Assembly: GCF_001667075.1 (NCBI RefSeq)
Contig: NZ_LZIL01000036.1
Coordinates: 1 to 37,259 of the forward strand
DNA: 37,259 nt
Origin: Mycobacterium sp. 852014-52450_SCH5900713
GTDB lineage: Bacteria > Actinomycetota > Actinomycetes > Mycobacteriales > Mycobacteriaceae
Direction: 5' to 3'
Each line of letters begins with the position of its first letter. The first letter of the stretch is position 1. The notes under the pieces are model-generated. The model worked only from the letters and a program-made list of their open reading frames with translations. It was not told the origin of the DNA and searched no databases. The translations under genes and the position numbers were made by a program. Positions 8,247 through 16,024 of this stretch are shown here, piece by piece.

Positions 8247-9112
8247 AGCTTCCGCAGCACGACGATGTTCTGGTGGTGGACGTTCGGGACATACGCATAG
8301 GGATAGCCGTAGGGGAACACCCGCTTATGTCTCTGATAGAGAACGTTCATCGCCTGCAACGTGAGGCCCCGCTCTTCGAGCGCGCGCGCGATGTCGGCAT
8401 GGAAAAGGTAGTACCGGCTCTTGTGCCGAAAGTCGCCGACGACCAGAACCATGTACCCCTTATGCTTCAGCGCCCTCGCGCAGTCCGACAGCGACACTGC
8501 CAGCTCCTCAATGAAGCCTTCATAATCGGTGATGTTCGCAAGGTCTCGCGGGTCGTCGCCGTAGTTGACTGAAAGCCCCGAATCAAGCCGCTCCGACTTC
8601 ACTTTGTGATCAGGCTTCTTATTCAGGATGCCCCAGTAAGGCGGACTCGTGACAATCAAGTCGATCGACTCATCTTCGAGCTTATTCACCAATATGCGGG
8701 TGTCGCCCTCCCAGATCGTTTGCGCTGTTGATTCGAGAGCTTCTGCCGGCACCTCTGTTTCGAGCCGTTGCCGCGTGAGCGCAGCGAAGTGCGCATACAA
8801 CTCGAAGCCGATCCCGTTCCGACCCGTGAGCGCGCACGCCTTGAGCGTTGACCCCACTCCCACGAAGGGATCGAGAACCGTGGCGCCCGCCTTGGTGAGC
8901 ATGTTGATGATCCGGCTCACGTCGGTGTAGGAGAAGGGCGCGGGGTGCTGTCGCTCTATTGCCGCGTCCGCATGCCCCGCGCCGAGCCCTCGTTGGGTCC
9001 ATACGCTGACGCTTTCGCTCAGCCACTCCTTTGCGGTCAGGTCGTTCAGCTTGTTGGTGCGGGAACTCTTGTCAGCGGGAGAATCATCCTGCTTATCGGT
9101 CGACTTCGCCAT
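8243..9112 (-). CDS. Second DNA methyltransferase (SPPY type, N4-cytosine or N6-adenine)
   Basis: 289 residues. A ~55-residue polar N-terminus with little similarity to known domains precedes HPAPFSY and motif I (LDPFVGVGSTLKA, ~80-92), then GFELY. Motif IV is TSPPYWG (155-161), and a long region with VLVVGDFRH and a Tyr-rich end follows. Motif I precedes motif IV, so the order differs from the neighbouring enzyme. SPPYW is common in N4-cytosine enzymes, but the target base is not certain. It starts 66 bases after the integrase stop on the same strand and overlaps the next gene by ATGA. Two unrelated methyltransferases beside one nuclease suggest an asymmetric recognition site with one enzyme per strand. 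Confidence 0.85.
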   Translation of the reverse strand: MAKSTDKQDDSPADKSSRTNKLNDLTAKEWLSESVSVWTQRGLGAGHADAAIERQHPAPFSYTDVSRIINMLTKAGATVLDPFVGVGSTLKACALTGRNGIGFELYAHFAALTRQRLETEVPAEALESTAQTIWEGDTRILVNKLEDESIDLIVTSPPYWGILNKKPDHKVKSERLDSGLSVNYGDDPRDLANITDYEGFIEELAVSLSDCARALKHKGYMVLVVGDFRHKSRYYLFHADIARALEERGLTLQAMNVLYQRHKRVFPYGYPYAYVPNVHHQNIVVLRKL

Positions 9113-9178
9113 TCGTTCCCTCTCCCTAACCGTGCTGCTCAGAGTATTGCGTAACTATCCGACGACTGGCTGCACCGT

Positions 9179-10612
9179 TCACCGGCGCGCCTTGGCTATT
9201 GCTATGACGTTCCCGGAGCTTATGCGGTTCCCCAAGGCTCCGAGCGCGGCCATGTTGCCCGTGTGGTCGTCCGTGTTGATCAGGTGCGCGTAGACGGTCA
9301 GGGTCGTCTTGACGTCCCGGTGGCCCATTAGCTCCGCGATGTCGATGGGCCGGATGCCCGCCGCGAGGCACAAGCTCGCGTACGTGTGGCGCAGGGAGTG
9401 GAACGACTGGTCAAGGGACAGCTTCGCAGTCGGGGTAAGCCTGTTGGCACGTAACACCGCCGGTCGGTAGACCGCTTTGTACCAAGCGCCGTGCCGTAGC
9501 GGTTGCGTCCAGTCGAGCACCAGCCGCTTCTTGGCATCCTCCACGGTGAGGTCGGCCAGGGCTTCGGCCTGGCGTCGCGCGCGGGCCTTCGCCGCGCTGC
9601 CCGGTGTGGGTTCGTCGGCACCCGTAGTGGCCGCTTCTGGCTCGGCGGGCGTCGCCCGCACTCCGGTGGGCCGGGGCCGGGTCAGCACCATAGCGGGCCA
9701 CAGCGGGGCGTCGGGTTCGTCCCGGCGCGAGTGCTCGGCGAGGTACGCGCGCAGCATGTCGGTCGTCTCGGCGGTCAACGGCACCCGGCGGTAGCTCTGC
9801 TTGGTCTTGAGCGGGCCGTACTCGACTACCGAACCGTAGGGCCGGGCGGCTTGCTCGACCCGCAGCACACCCGGCTTCACCGGCGCGTTCGGGTTCAGGG
9901 GGACGTCGGGCAACACGACGTTGCCCACGGTCAGGCCGCCGAGTTCCGCCGCGCGTAGACCTGCCCATGCCGCAACGTGCACCAGGACGTTGTATGGCCA
10001 AGGTGTCGCGTCGACGAGTGCCGAGACCTGCACCGGCGTAAGGAACATCGCCCGGTCCGCGATTTCGCCTACCTTGCCGCCCTTCGTGCCGGTTTCCTTC
10101 GGCAGCTTGACGTAGTCGGCGGGGTTCTTCGCCAGCCGGCCATCGACAACCGCCTGCTCCAAGACCATCCGCACCGTCCAGAACGCGTGCCGCACCGTGG
10201 ACGGCTTCTTTCCTGCCGCCGTGAGCCGGTTCACCCACTCCTGCATGTACTCGCGGGTGATCTTGTTCAACGGGTAGCCGCCGAACACCGCGTCAATGCC
10301 GAGCGTCTTGCCGTCGCCGCGCCGCGTGGCGGCTGGGGCGAGGGCATAGCGGTGGTTGTAGGCGTCGTTGCGGGTGTCGGCCTTGCGCGACTCAAGCCAG
10401 ATTGCCGCCGCGTCGCGGAACAGCATCTTGCCCTTGCCGGGGTCGAAGTCCATGCCCGTCAACGACGCTGCATCGGCCTTCGATGCGAATGCCTTCGCCT
10501 CCTTGCGGGTGCGGAAACCACCCTTTGTGCGCTGGGCGCCGTCCGGGGTGTACCAGCGCACAATGTATGTTGTTGTACCACTGGCGCGTACGCGCTTTTG
10601 AATACTTGCCAT
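9179..10612 (-). CDS. int: Tyrosine integrase
   Basis: 477 residues. The N-terminal arm-binding domain is of the AP2-like type (TYIVRWYTPDGAQRTKGGFRTRKEA) and is followed by a SAM-like core-binding domain (~65-175). The catalytic domain carries Arg220 (WAGLRAAELGGL), Lys (GPLKTKQSYRRV, ~269-271), H405-x-x-R408-H (SFHSLRHTYAS), His431 (GHRDVKTT) and nucleophile Tyr441 (VYAHL). The catalytic set is complete. A 60-70-residue Ala/Pro-rich insertion (~310-370) sits between the Lys and the HxxR box and is longer than usual. It presumably recombines the 47-bp tRNA core. It lies 3 kb from attL because the restriction module is placed between them. Confidence 0.95.
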   Translation of the reverse strand: MASIQKRVRASGTTTYIVRWYTPDGAQRTKGGFRTRKEAKAFASKADAASLTGMDFDPGKGKMLFRDAAAIWLESRKADTRNDAYNHRYALAPAATRRGDGKTLGIDAVFGGYPLNKITREYMQEWVNRLTAAGKKPSTVRHAFWTVRMVLEQAVVDGRLAKNPADYVKLPKETGTKGGKVGEIADRAMFLTPVQVSALVDATPWPYNVLVHVAAWAGLRAAELGGLTVGNVVLPDVPLNPNAPVKPGVLRVEQAARPYGSVVEYGPLKTKQSYRRVPLTAETTDMLRAYLAEHSRRDEPDAPLWPAMVLTRPRPTGVRATPAEPEAATTGADEPTPGSAAKARARRQAEALADLTVEDAKKRLVLDWTQPLRHGAWYKAVYRPAVLRANRLTPTAKLSLDQSFHSLRHTYASLCLAAGIRPIDIAELMGHRDVKTTLTVYAHLINTDDHTGNMAALGALGNRISSGNVIAIAKARR

Positions 10613-10615
10613 TGG

Positions 10616-10930
10616 TCAGTCCTGTTCTCGTACTGAGGGCTTTGTGGTTGCGGTGCCGACTTCGGCCGACTTCAGCTCGTCGGCGAAGTAGTAGGCCGTT
10701 TGGTGCGGGCCTGGCGGGTAGTCGCCGCGCTCAGCGCGGAACAGCACGACGTGCACCATGTCGCCACCGTCGTCTAGGAACGTCCGCTCCACTGTGCCGA
10801 CGCGGCCGGTGTAAGGGTCGTTCGGGAGCACGACGCGGACCTCGTGCCCGTTGTTGTAGTAGCCCCACTCGCTGCGCGAGCTGTACACGACGCCGTCCCG
10901 CCCATCGGCCAGCCGCCGTGCCGGGCTCAT
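10616..10930 (-). CDS. Small SH3/KOW-like protein of unknown function
   Basis: 104 residues starting at ATG 10930, which overlaps the serine recombinase stop by ATGA; a longer upstream frame exists, but this coupling and the family-like start MSPARRLADG favour the short form. The centre (GHEVRVVLPNDPYTGRVGTVERTF) reads as a small beta-barrel of the KOW/SH3 kind, and the C-terminus is charged. It ends three bases before the integrase start, so serine recombinase, this gene and integrase form one tight operon. It may be a recombination accessory factor, which rests only on its position. Confidence 0.7.
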   Translation of the reverse strand: MSPARRLADGRDGVVYSSRSEWGYYNNGHEVRVVLPNDPYTGRVGTVERTFLDDGGDMVHVVLFRAERGDYPPGPHQTAYYFADELKSAEVGTATTKPSVREQD

Positions 10931-11634
10931 GCCACCGCCCCGTTCATATTGGCGCGGTGCAGAATTCGCGCGACGGTGGCCGCGCACCACTGCCCGCCGC
11001 GCTTCGTCGGGTGGCCTTCGGCCGTCAGCACACGCGCAATCCTGCGGGTAGACGCGCCCTGCCCCGCGAGCTCTTTCATGCGACCCAAGGCCCGCTGCTC
11101 GGCGGGCACTGGTACGAGCTTGCCCTTGACGCTGCGGTAGCCGTAGGGCAGCGCACCGTGCGCGTGGCCGCCGCGAGCGGCCTTGGCTTGCCGTCCTGCT
11201 GCGAGCCGGTCCACGGTCATCTCTCGGTCGTACTCGCTGATCGCCCCGCAGATGACACGGATCAATTTGCGCGATGGGTCTTTCGACGCACCATTGAGTA
11301 GCTCATCCTCGCTCTCGCGGGTGGACAAGACGATGCCCCCGAGATCAGATAGCCTGCGTAACAACAGTTCCTGTACCATGACGTCACGGGCGAGCCGGTC
11401 GAGCCGCGCGACGACCACGCCCTCGGCCTCGCCGCTCTTAACCAAGGCGGCTGCTTCGCACCAGCCTGCGCGGTCGCGTAACTCTGACGCGCCGCTGATG
11501 ACGTCGGTCTGCCACGACACGAGCTTGTGACCGTTGACCTTGGCCCACTTCCGTATGGCGGCGCGCTGTACTTCCGGCCCGTATGCCTCGGCCTGGTGCG
11601 CCGACGACACCCTCACGTACGCGACTACTCGCAT
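10927..11634 (-). CDS. Small serine recombinase (resolvase/invertase family)
   Basis: 235 residues from ATG 11634 with AGGGAGAAG just upstream. The N-terminal resolvase domain starts RVVAYVRVSSAHQAE (nucleophile Ser10 or Ser11), followed by the catalytic Arg segment ARLDRLARD (~77-84) and EYDREM. The C-terminal ~50 residues (GASTRRIARVLTAEGHPTKRGGQW...VARIL) form a helix-turn-helix. The length matches small resolvases, not the ~500-residue large serine integrases. In an element that also encodes a tyrosine integrase and a replication initiator, a likely job is resolving multimers after replication. An invertase role is also possible. Inverted repeats lie in the 91-base gap upstream. Confidence 0.9.
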   Translation of the reverse strand: MRVVAYVRVSSAHQAEAYGPEVQRAAIRKWAKVNGHKLVSWQTDVISGASELRDRAGWCEAAALVKSGEAEGVVVARLDRLARDVMVQELLLRRLSDLGGIVLSTRESEDELLNGASKDPSRKLIRVICGAISEYDREMTVDRLAAGRQAKAARGGHAHGALPYGYRSVKGKLVPVPAEQRALGRMKELAGQGASTRRIARVLTAEGHPTKRGGQWCAATVARILHRANMNGAVA

Positions 11635-11651
11635 ACTTCTCCCTTCCACAA

Positions 11652-11696
11652 GCCGCTGACCAGCGGCGTAGCTGAATACGGGGATAAAGCTACGCC
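11652..11696. promoter_or_regulatory. Nested inverted repeats upstream of the serine recombinase
   Basis: Two perfect inverted repeats overlap here: GCCGCT/AGCGGC (11652-11657, 11662-11667) and GGCGTAGCT/AGCTACGCC (11665-11673, 11688-11696, 14-base spacer). The position in the leader of a serine recombinase suggests a recombination site or an autoregulatory operator. Confidence 0.5.
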
Positions 11697-11725
11697 AACT
11701 GCTACAAAGCTCGGTACAAACTTCG

Positions 11726-12382
11726 CTACCGCGCACGTCTTCCACGTGCGGCCCGCGCTGCGCGGTTGGCCCGCGCCACGTCGGCGGTCGCGTCCTCTAG
11801 GGGAACGAGCGCGCGGCTAGGTGGCCGGCTCGGCGTTGCGGGGGTGTCGGCGGGTTCGTCGCCCCGGTCGTCGGCGTCGGCACGGTCCCTGGTGGAGCTA
11901 GCGTGCGGCGCGGTGTGGTCGTCGGGCTCGGGGACTAGCTCGGCGTCCACGACCTCCAAGGCGGGTTCGACCGGGGCGGGCGGTTCCTTCGGTGGTAGCC
12001 CGCGCCGACGTAGCCAATCCTCACGGCTGGTGCGGACGACGGACAGCGTGAGTTCTTCCCACGGCTCGGGTTCCTTCGCCGACAGCTCCACGGACTGTTT
12101 GGCGCTGAGGCCAGCGCGGTCGAGCGCGTCTCTTACGGCGGCGAGCTTTACGGCTTCAGACTCTGCGCCAGCGGCGATTCCGAGTAGCTCGCGGGCCATC
12201 CGGTCGGCGGCGAGCGCGAGCCGTTCGCGGGCTTTGGCGACGACTTGCGGCGCAGCACCACCGTGAACCCGGCACACGTTCGCCCCGCGAGCGGCGTACC
12301 GCATACACGGGTCGCCGTTGTGTTTGTGCGCGGTGCACCGGCGCGGGTGGTCCAGTCGGGATTTATGGGTCTTGGCATTCAT
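11726..12382 (-). CDS. Phage-type CxxHGG zinc protein, possible small terminase-like factor
   Basis: 218 residues. The N-terminus has CTAHKHNGDPCMRYA, then ANVCRVHGGAAPQV, a C-x9-C-x11-C-x2-H-G-G pattern that recurs in actinobacteriophage and prophage proteins, some of them annotated as small terminase subunits (from memory). A helical segment (~45-100, ARERLALAADRMARELLGI...) follows, then EELTLSVVRTSREDWLRRRGL. The last ~85 residues are Pro/Asp/Ala-rich and probably disordered, ending in an Arg-rich tail (RANRAARAARGRRAR). It lies between the candidate origin and the serine recombinase. The function is not established; a DNA-recognition role in packaging would fit a satellite. Confidence 0.7.
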   Translation of the reverse strand: MNAKTHKSRLDHPRRCTAHKHNGDPCMRYAARGANVCRVHGGAAPQVVAKARERLALAADRMARELLGIAAGAESEAVKLAAVRDALDRAGLSAKQSVELSAKEPEPWEELTLSVVRTSREDWLRRRGLPPKEPPAPVEPALEVVDAELVPEPDDHTAPHASSTRDRADADDRGDEPADTPATPSRPPSRALVPLEDATADVARANRAARAARGRRAR

Positions 12383-12716
12383 TGGTAACTCCCTGTCTCT
12401 GTTTGCAATTCATCGTTCGCCCGGTCGCGTGCAATCAATCGGCCACGGTTCGCGTCTCGGGTTTCGTCGTGGCCGAGTGGGATGACCACGGCGCGAACGC
12501 TTCTGGGGCTGCCACGCGTAGGGCGGTTCGACCGGGGTGAAGACGTTCACCTTTGCGCCCCTTCGGCCAAGGCGGGCAACCCAACCCGTTTCCCTATAGG
12601 CGCGGCGGGAGGGAACGGGTTCCCCTCCCCGCCCGCCTCGGACGCCGGTCGTGAGCAACCCGTTCCCATCGCGGGAACGAGTTCGATTTGCCACTCGATC
12701 AGTGGCTTTACCGTGT
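12383..12716. other. Non-coding gap carrying most of the candidate origin
   Basis: 334 bases between the zinc protein and the end of the primase-polymerase. I see no convincing gene. It contains the left part of the AACCCGTTCCC iteron cluster, an iteron-derived hairpin (12661-12679) and a perfect hairpin GCCACT-CGATC-AGTGGC (12690-12706). Confidence 0.7.
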
Positions 12717-12794
12717 TCACGGCTCAACCCGTTCCGACCCGTTCCCGTCGCCGGTACGGGTTCGTTCAACCCGTTCCCTTGTGGGTACGGTTTC
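12583..12794. repeat. AACCCGTTCCC iterons, candidate replication origin of the element
   Basis: About nine copies or near copies in both orientations: 12583-12594, 12611-12621 (inside the palindrome GGGAACGGGTTCCC, so close to symmetric), 12657-12667, 12673-12683 (reverse, one mismatch), 12726-12735, 12737-12746, 12753-12763 (reverse), 12768-12778 and 12783-12794 (reverse). They fall into two groups around a relatively AT-richer 43-base stretch that holds a perfect 6-bp hairpin. The right group overlaps the last ~26 codons of the primase-polymerase gene. In SaPI satellites the origin likewise lies just 3' of the replication initiator with two iteron sets, so the arrangement fits an origin bound by this initiator. 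Confidence 0.7.
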
Positions 12795-14972
12795 ATTCGC
12801 GCGGAGGCGGTTTCGTCGCAGGCGTTCCGCGTGCTCGCCGAGGCCCACGAGGTCGCGGTTCCTCGTGCGCCCGCTCTCCATTCGCGGTGCCTTCTTCACC
12901 ACAACACCGCCGTTGGCCTTCAGACCCAACAGCGCGTTACGTGCCTTCTCACGCCTACCACCGACCTTGTCGAGCACTTGCGTCTCGGTCAGCTCATACG
13001 GATGATCGGACACAACCTGCAGGATCGCCTGCACCGTCGTATCGACCTGTCCGCCAGCCGACTTCGCAATCATCGGACGTGAGTCCCAGTCCACGCCGGT
13101 CCACAGGATCACATCGGGGTCGCTCGCGTCGCGCTCTAGGGTCCAGTCGACCTCAAGGTGCTTCCCGCCGCCTCGGCGTGTGCCGGTCTCCACCTCAAGC
13201 CAGAACTTGCTCTCATCGAGATTTGGCGCCTCGCGGTGCTTTTGCAGAATCCAGGAGTCTGCCCATTGCGCCATCCCAGCCTGGGCGATGTTGGCGAGGT
13301 CCAATCGTCCTGTCGAGGTCTTGTTGAAATGATCGCCGACGATCAGCGCTGCTTCGTCACCGACGAGCGTCCGCAGGTCCGCCAGCATCGGTCCGCGTGC
13401 ATAGACGTTCTGCACCTCAACATCGCTCGGGTGGTAGGCGTACAGCGGGTCGAGGATCACCAGCTTGGGCTGCAGCGTGTCCAGGTGTCGCTTTACGGCG
13501 TCGGTGAAGTGGCGGTCGGTCAACGTGCTGACGCCGAACTCAGCCCAGAGAGGAAGCTCTCGCAGCATTTTTCCGGTGATCCCGTACCGCTCCGCGATCA
13601 CCTGGTGCCGGTTTGCGAATGTGTTGCGTCCGCCCTCGCCAGATAGATACAGCACCGGCCCCGGTGAGGTCACGTGGTACTTATCGAACAGTGCCGTGCC
13701 CGCCGCGACCGCCACGGCGAGGGCTTGCAGGTTCCACGTCTTCATCGACTTCTTGTCGCCCGCCAGCACGCCCGCCGACCGCTCGGGCCATACGCCTCGC
13801 ACCAGCCAAAGCATCGGTTCGACCGGCTCGGCTAGCTCCCGCGCCGACACGAGTTGGAAGCGGCTCGCGGTGGCCGGCTGCGGTCGGTCGGGGAGCAAGT
13901 AGCCCTTCGCTCTCAGTGTGTCGGGATGCCACGCACCGCCCGGACCTAGCGCCCTGTGCGCCATGCGCGCCGCCTTGGCGCTGGCGAAGCCACCCGCACG
14001 CCGTTGCAGCGCCGCAACGTTGCTCGCGTCGGCGACCGTTACCGCGTCGCGCACCATGCGATTGAACTCGTCGGGGTCGCGCGCTTCGCCGCTAACGGCG
14101 GCGTCCCATCGATCCCGTAGCGCATCAACCGCACGCTGCGCCGGGAAGCGCCCGGCCTTCGCTTCCCGCAGCGCCCAGCACAGCGCGTCCCACATGCTCG
14201 CATGGCGACCGCCCGGCGTCGCGTCGAACGCCGCAACTATCGGTCTCAGCGCGTACGGTTCTCCGTCGTCCGTGTAGGCGCCCACGAACCCTGCGACTTT
14301 CGCGTCCAGCTCGGCTGGTGTCATCGGTTCGTAGACGACAGGGTCAGCGGCGGGGGCGAGCTTCGCCGCGATTTCATCGGGCCGGTACGGGATCGGCTCA
14401 TCCCGCCCGGCGGTGTACGCGCCGCCCTCGGCGGCTCTCGGGTGGAAGGTCGGCGCGAGGACTATCGCGCCGCCGTAACACCGGACCTCACCCCAGCCCT
14501 TCCCCTTCGGTGGCTTGAGCTTGCCGAGACCACCCCCGAATCGCTCGCCGGGCCGCAGCCGGTAGATGTAGTGCCCGCGCTTGCTCACGGGGTCGGTCGT
14601 GGTGCGGCGGAACACCGCCCGATCAAGTAGTGGCCACAGCCACGCGGGCACGTTCGCAGGATTGTCGACGTCGATGACGAGAAGTTGAGCGCCACCAACG
14701 TGCATCGCAATTCCGGCCTCGGGCCACCGTCGCCACCACGCGCGCACGGTGTCGAGGTCGGTAGTAGCCTGTTGCGGCCATCCATTGCCGAGGTAGCTAC
14801 CGGGGTTCTTCGTGCCCGGGCGTACGGGGACGACAGGTATGCCGGACTTCGCATATACCTCTGCAGCTTCTCCGGTCAACAACCCTTTGACGTCGGGCCA
14901 GACAACAGCGAGACTGTCAGCTTCGTTGCCCAGCTTGGGTCTTTCATCGCCACACTCGGCAGGTATAGTCAT
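12717..14972 (-). CDS. Bifunctional primase-polymerase / RepA-like helicase
   Basis: 751 residues from ATG 14972 (MTIPAECGDERPKL) with AAAGG upstream. Residues ~35-220 are a prim-pol domain: SGIPVVPVRPGTKNP, catalytic LLVIDVDNP (Asp101, Asp103), and the RGHYIYRL and GGAIVLAPTFHP segments. Residues ~385-620 are a RecA/RepA-like ATPase with Walker A AGDKKSMKT (404-412) and Walker B KLVILDPLY (503-511), then IVGDHFNK. A small winged-helix (ELTETQVLDKVGGRREKAR) follows. The last ~26 residues (RERVERTRTGDGNG...) are encoded by iteron DNA. I infer the element's replication initiator: primer synthesis plus origin melting, working at the adjacent iterons. The Walker A lacks the common GK before T (MKT), as in some RepA-type proteins. 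Confidence 0.9.
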   Translation of the reverse strand: MTIPAECGDERPKLGNEADSLAVVWPDVKGLLTGEAAEVYAKSGIPVVPVRPGTKNPGSYLGNGWPQQATTDLDTVRAWWRRWPEAGIAMHVGGAQLLVIDVDNPANVPAWLWPLLDRAVFRRTTTDPVSKRGHYIYRLRPGERFGGGLGKLKPPKGKGWGEVRCYGGAIVLAPTFHPRAAEGGAYTAGRDEPIPYRPDEIAAKLAPAADPVVYEPMTPAELDAKVAGFVGAYTDDGEPYALRPIVAAFDATPGGRHASMWDALCWALREAKAGRFPAQRAVDALRDRWDAAVSGEARDPDEFNRMVRDAVTVADASNVAALQRRAGGFASAKAARMAHRALGPGGAWHPDTLRAKGYLLPDRPQPATASRFQLVSARELAEPVEPMLWLVRGVWPERSAGVLAGDKKSMKTWNLQALAVAVAAGTALFDKYHVTSPGPVLYLSGEGGRNTFANRHQVIAERYGITGKMLRELPLWAEFGVSTLTDRHFTDAVKRHLDTLQPKLVILDPLYAYHPSDVEVQNVYARGPMLADLRTLVGDEAALIVGDHFNKTSTGRLDLANIAQAGMAQWADSWILQKHREAPNLDESKFWLEVETGTRRGGGKHLEVDWTLERDASDPDVILWTGVDWDSRPMIAKSAGGQVDTTVQAILQVVSDHPYELTETQVLDKVGGRREKARNALLGLKANGGVVVKKAPRMESGRTRNRDLVGLGEHAERLRRNRLRANETVPTRERVERTRTGDGNGSERVEP

Positions 14973-15047
14973 CGTCAGGCCTTTCTGTTCGCACCAGGTT
15001 GGTCGCACTGCCCCGGCGGGTTGCCATCCCCGCCGGGGCGAGCACTT

Positions 15048-15281
15048 TTATTGGGCCGCAGCAGATTCCGGCAGGCGGTAAGGACCGTCCTGGCGGCGAC
15101 TCTCCAGCCACGCCAGTAGGTCATTGATGCTGACGTAGTTGCCGTTGCCTAGCCGAACAGGCTTCAGCTCCCTACGGTCGAATGCATACTTGACCGTACG
15201 ACGTGTTACGGGGTAGCCCCACTCGCGCAGTTGGCGAAAAGCGGCCTGTTGGTTGAGGTTTGCAACATCATTCGGGTCCAT
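15048..15281 (-). CDS. Small winged-helix protein, excisionase-like
   Basis: 77 residues. It reads as one helix-turn-helix/wing unit: QQAAFRQLREWGYPVTRRTVKYAFDRRELKPVRLGNGNYVSINDLLAWLESR, the shape of MerR-like excisionases (HTH_17). It lies 75 bases upstream of the primase-polymerase on the same strand, with GGAGC near the start. Likely roles are recombination directionality factor or promoter regulator of the element. Confidence 0.8.
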   Translation of the reverse strand: MDPNDVANLNQQAAFRQLREWGYPVTRRTVKYAFDRRELKPVRLGNGNYVSINDLLAWLESRRQDGPYRLPESAAAQ

Positions 15282-15458
15282 GGACGCTCCAAGGTTCGTT
15301 CGATTCTCGGGTTGTCGTCCACGGCAAGTCCCCCAGTTACGGACACGGGCGGGCCGTCGTTCTTCCTATACGCTACCCGACCGCAGCCGTACGCGCTGAA
15401 ATAACTTGTATGTGTTACCCCGGCGAGTACGACTGCGGCACAGGCGATTACGTGACTA

Positions 15459-15752
15459 CTACGCAGTCCAAGCCATGCATAGCTCGATGCTGATGCCGGA
15501 GTCGTAGGGGAACATCTCCCGCACGGTGTCGCGCACTTCTCGGGACCAGCCCCAGGTCTCCACGTCCGCGCGAACGTAAACGGTTCGCCCATCCGGCGGT
15601 ACCGTCACGGTCCATCTATCCGGTTCGTCAGAGTCGTTATACAGCGAGCCCTGCCAACGGACAATCATCGAACCGTCGTCGCTCACTTCTGCATCAGCGC
15701 ACTTTGCACCGTCGGGTATCCGCACGGGCCCGATCATGCTGCTCATTGTCAT
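15459..15752 (-). CDS. Hypothetical element protein, 97 residues
   Basis: The start at ATG 15752 is chosen because AGGAGG lies nine bases upstream; a longer frame would read through the hairpin leader. The sequence (MTMSSMIGPVRIPDGAKCAD...) is acidic, with beta-strand-like segments (GSMIVRWQGSLYND, WTVTVPPDGRTVYVRADVE) and a C-terminal helix (SREVRDTVREMFPYDSG). I do not recognise a family. It is preceded by a leader with alternative hairpins and followed by the excisionase-like gene after 177 bases with no visible gene. Confidence 0.65.
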   Translation of the reverse strand: MTMSSMIGPVRIPDGAKCADAEVSDDGSMIVRWQGSLYNDSDEPDRWTVTVPPDGRTVYVRADVETWGWSREVRDTVREMFPYDSGISIELCMAWTA

Positions 15753-15774
15753 CTCGCGTTCCTCCTGTTCATGC

Positions 15775-15866
15775 TTCTCCGAGGAACACGAAAGGTGCCC
15801 TCGGAGAAACAAACTGTTGTCTGCACGGTTATCCGTACAGATTGGGTTTGTCTCTCCGAGGGCACC
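15775..15866 (-). promoter_or_regulatory. Leader with three mutually complementary segments (switchable hairpins)
   Basis: Segment B (15794-15814) pairs with C (15846-15866) over 21 positions with one mismatch, and the 31-base loop holds a further imperfect hairpin (15820-15841). The inner 10 bases of B (15799-15808) also pair perfectly with A (TTCTCCGAGG, 15775-15784). B can therefore pair with A or with C, not both. The structure lies just upstream of the ribosome site of the 97-residue gene, which fits an attenuator or translation switch. It could also be a replication or recombination structure. Confidence 0.6.
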
Positions 15867-16024
15867 CTGCTTTCGCTCTACTGCACCCTCAGTCTGTTCT
15901 GGTCCCCGGCTCTGATGAGGCCGATGCCGTCACGAAAGACTGATTCATTACGCCGTGCATGCTTGGTCGGCGACTGCAGCCAATGTACCCAAGCCGAACG
16001 GCACCTGCAAGGTCACGCCGCTCT

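Noticed and set aside
6233..9112. BREX, DISARM or type I/III restriction system
   Set aside because: No PglX/PglZ, helicase, HsdR/HsdS or translocase genes are present; the three genes fit a type II arrangement.
12410..12796. Minus-strand 128-codon open frame over the end of the primase-polymerase gene
   Set aside because: It overlaps the iteron cluster and the initiator gene. Its composition (Arg/Gly/Pro with repeated GNGL) is the translation of the repeat DNA, and no ribosome site supports it.
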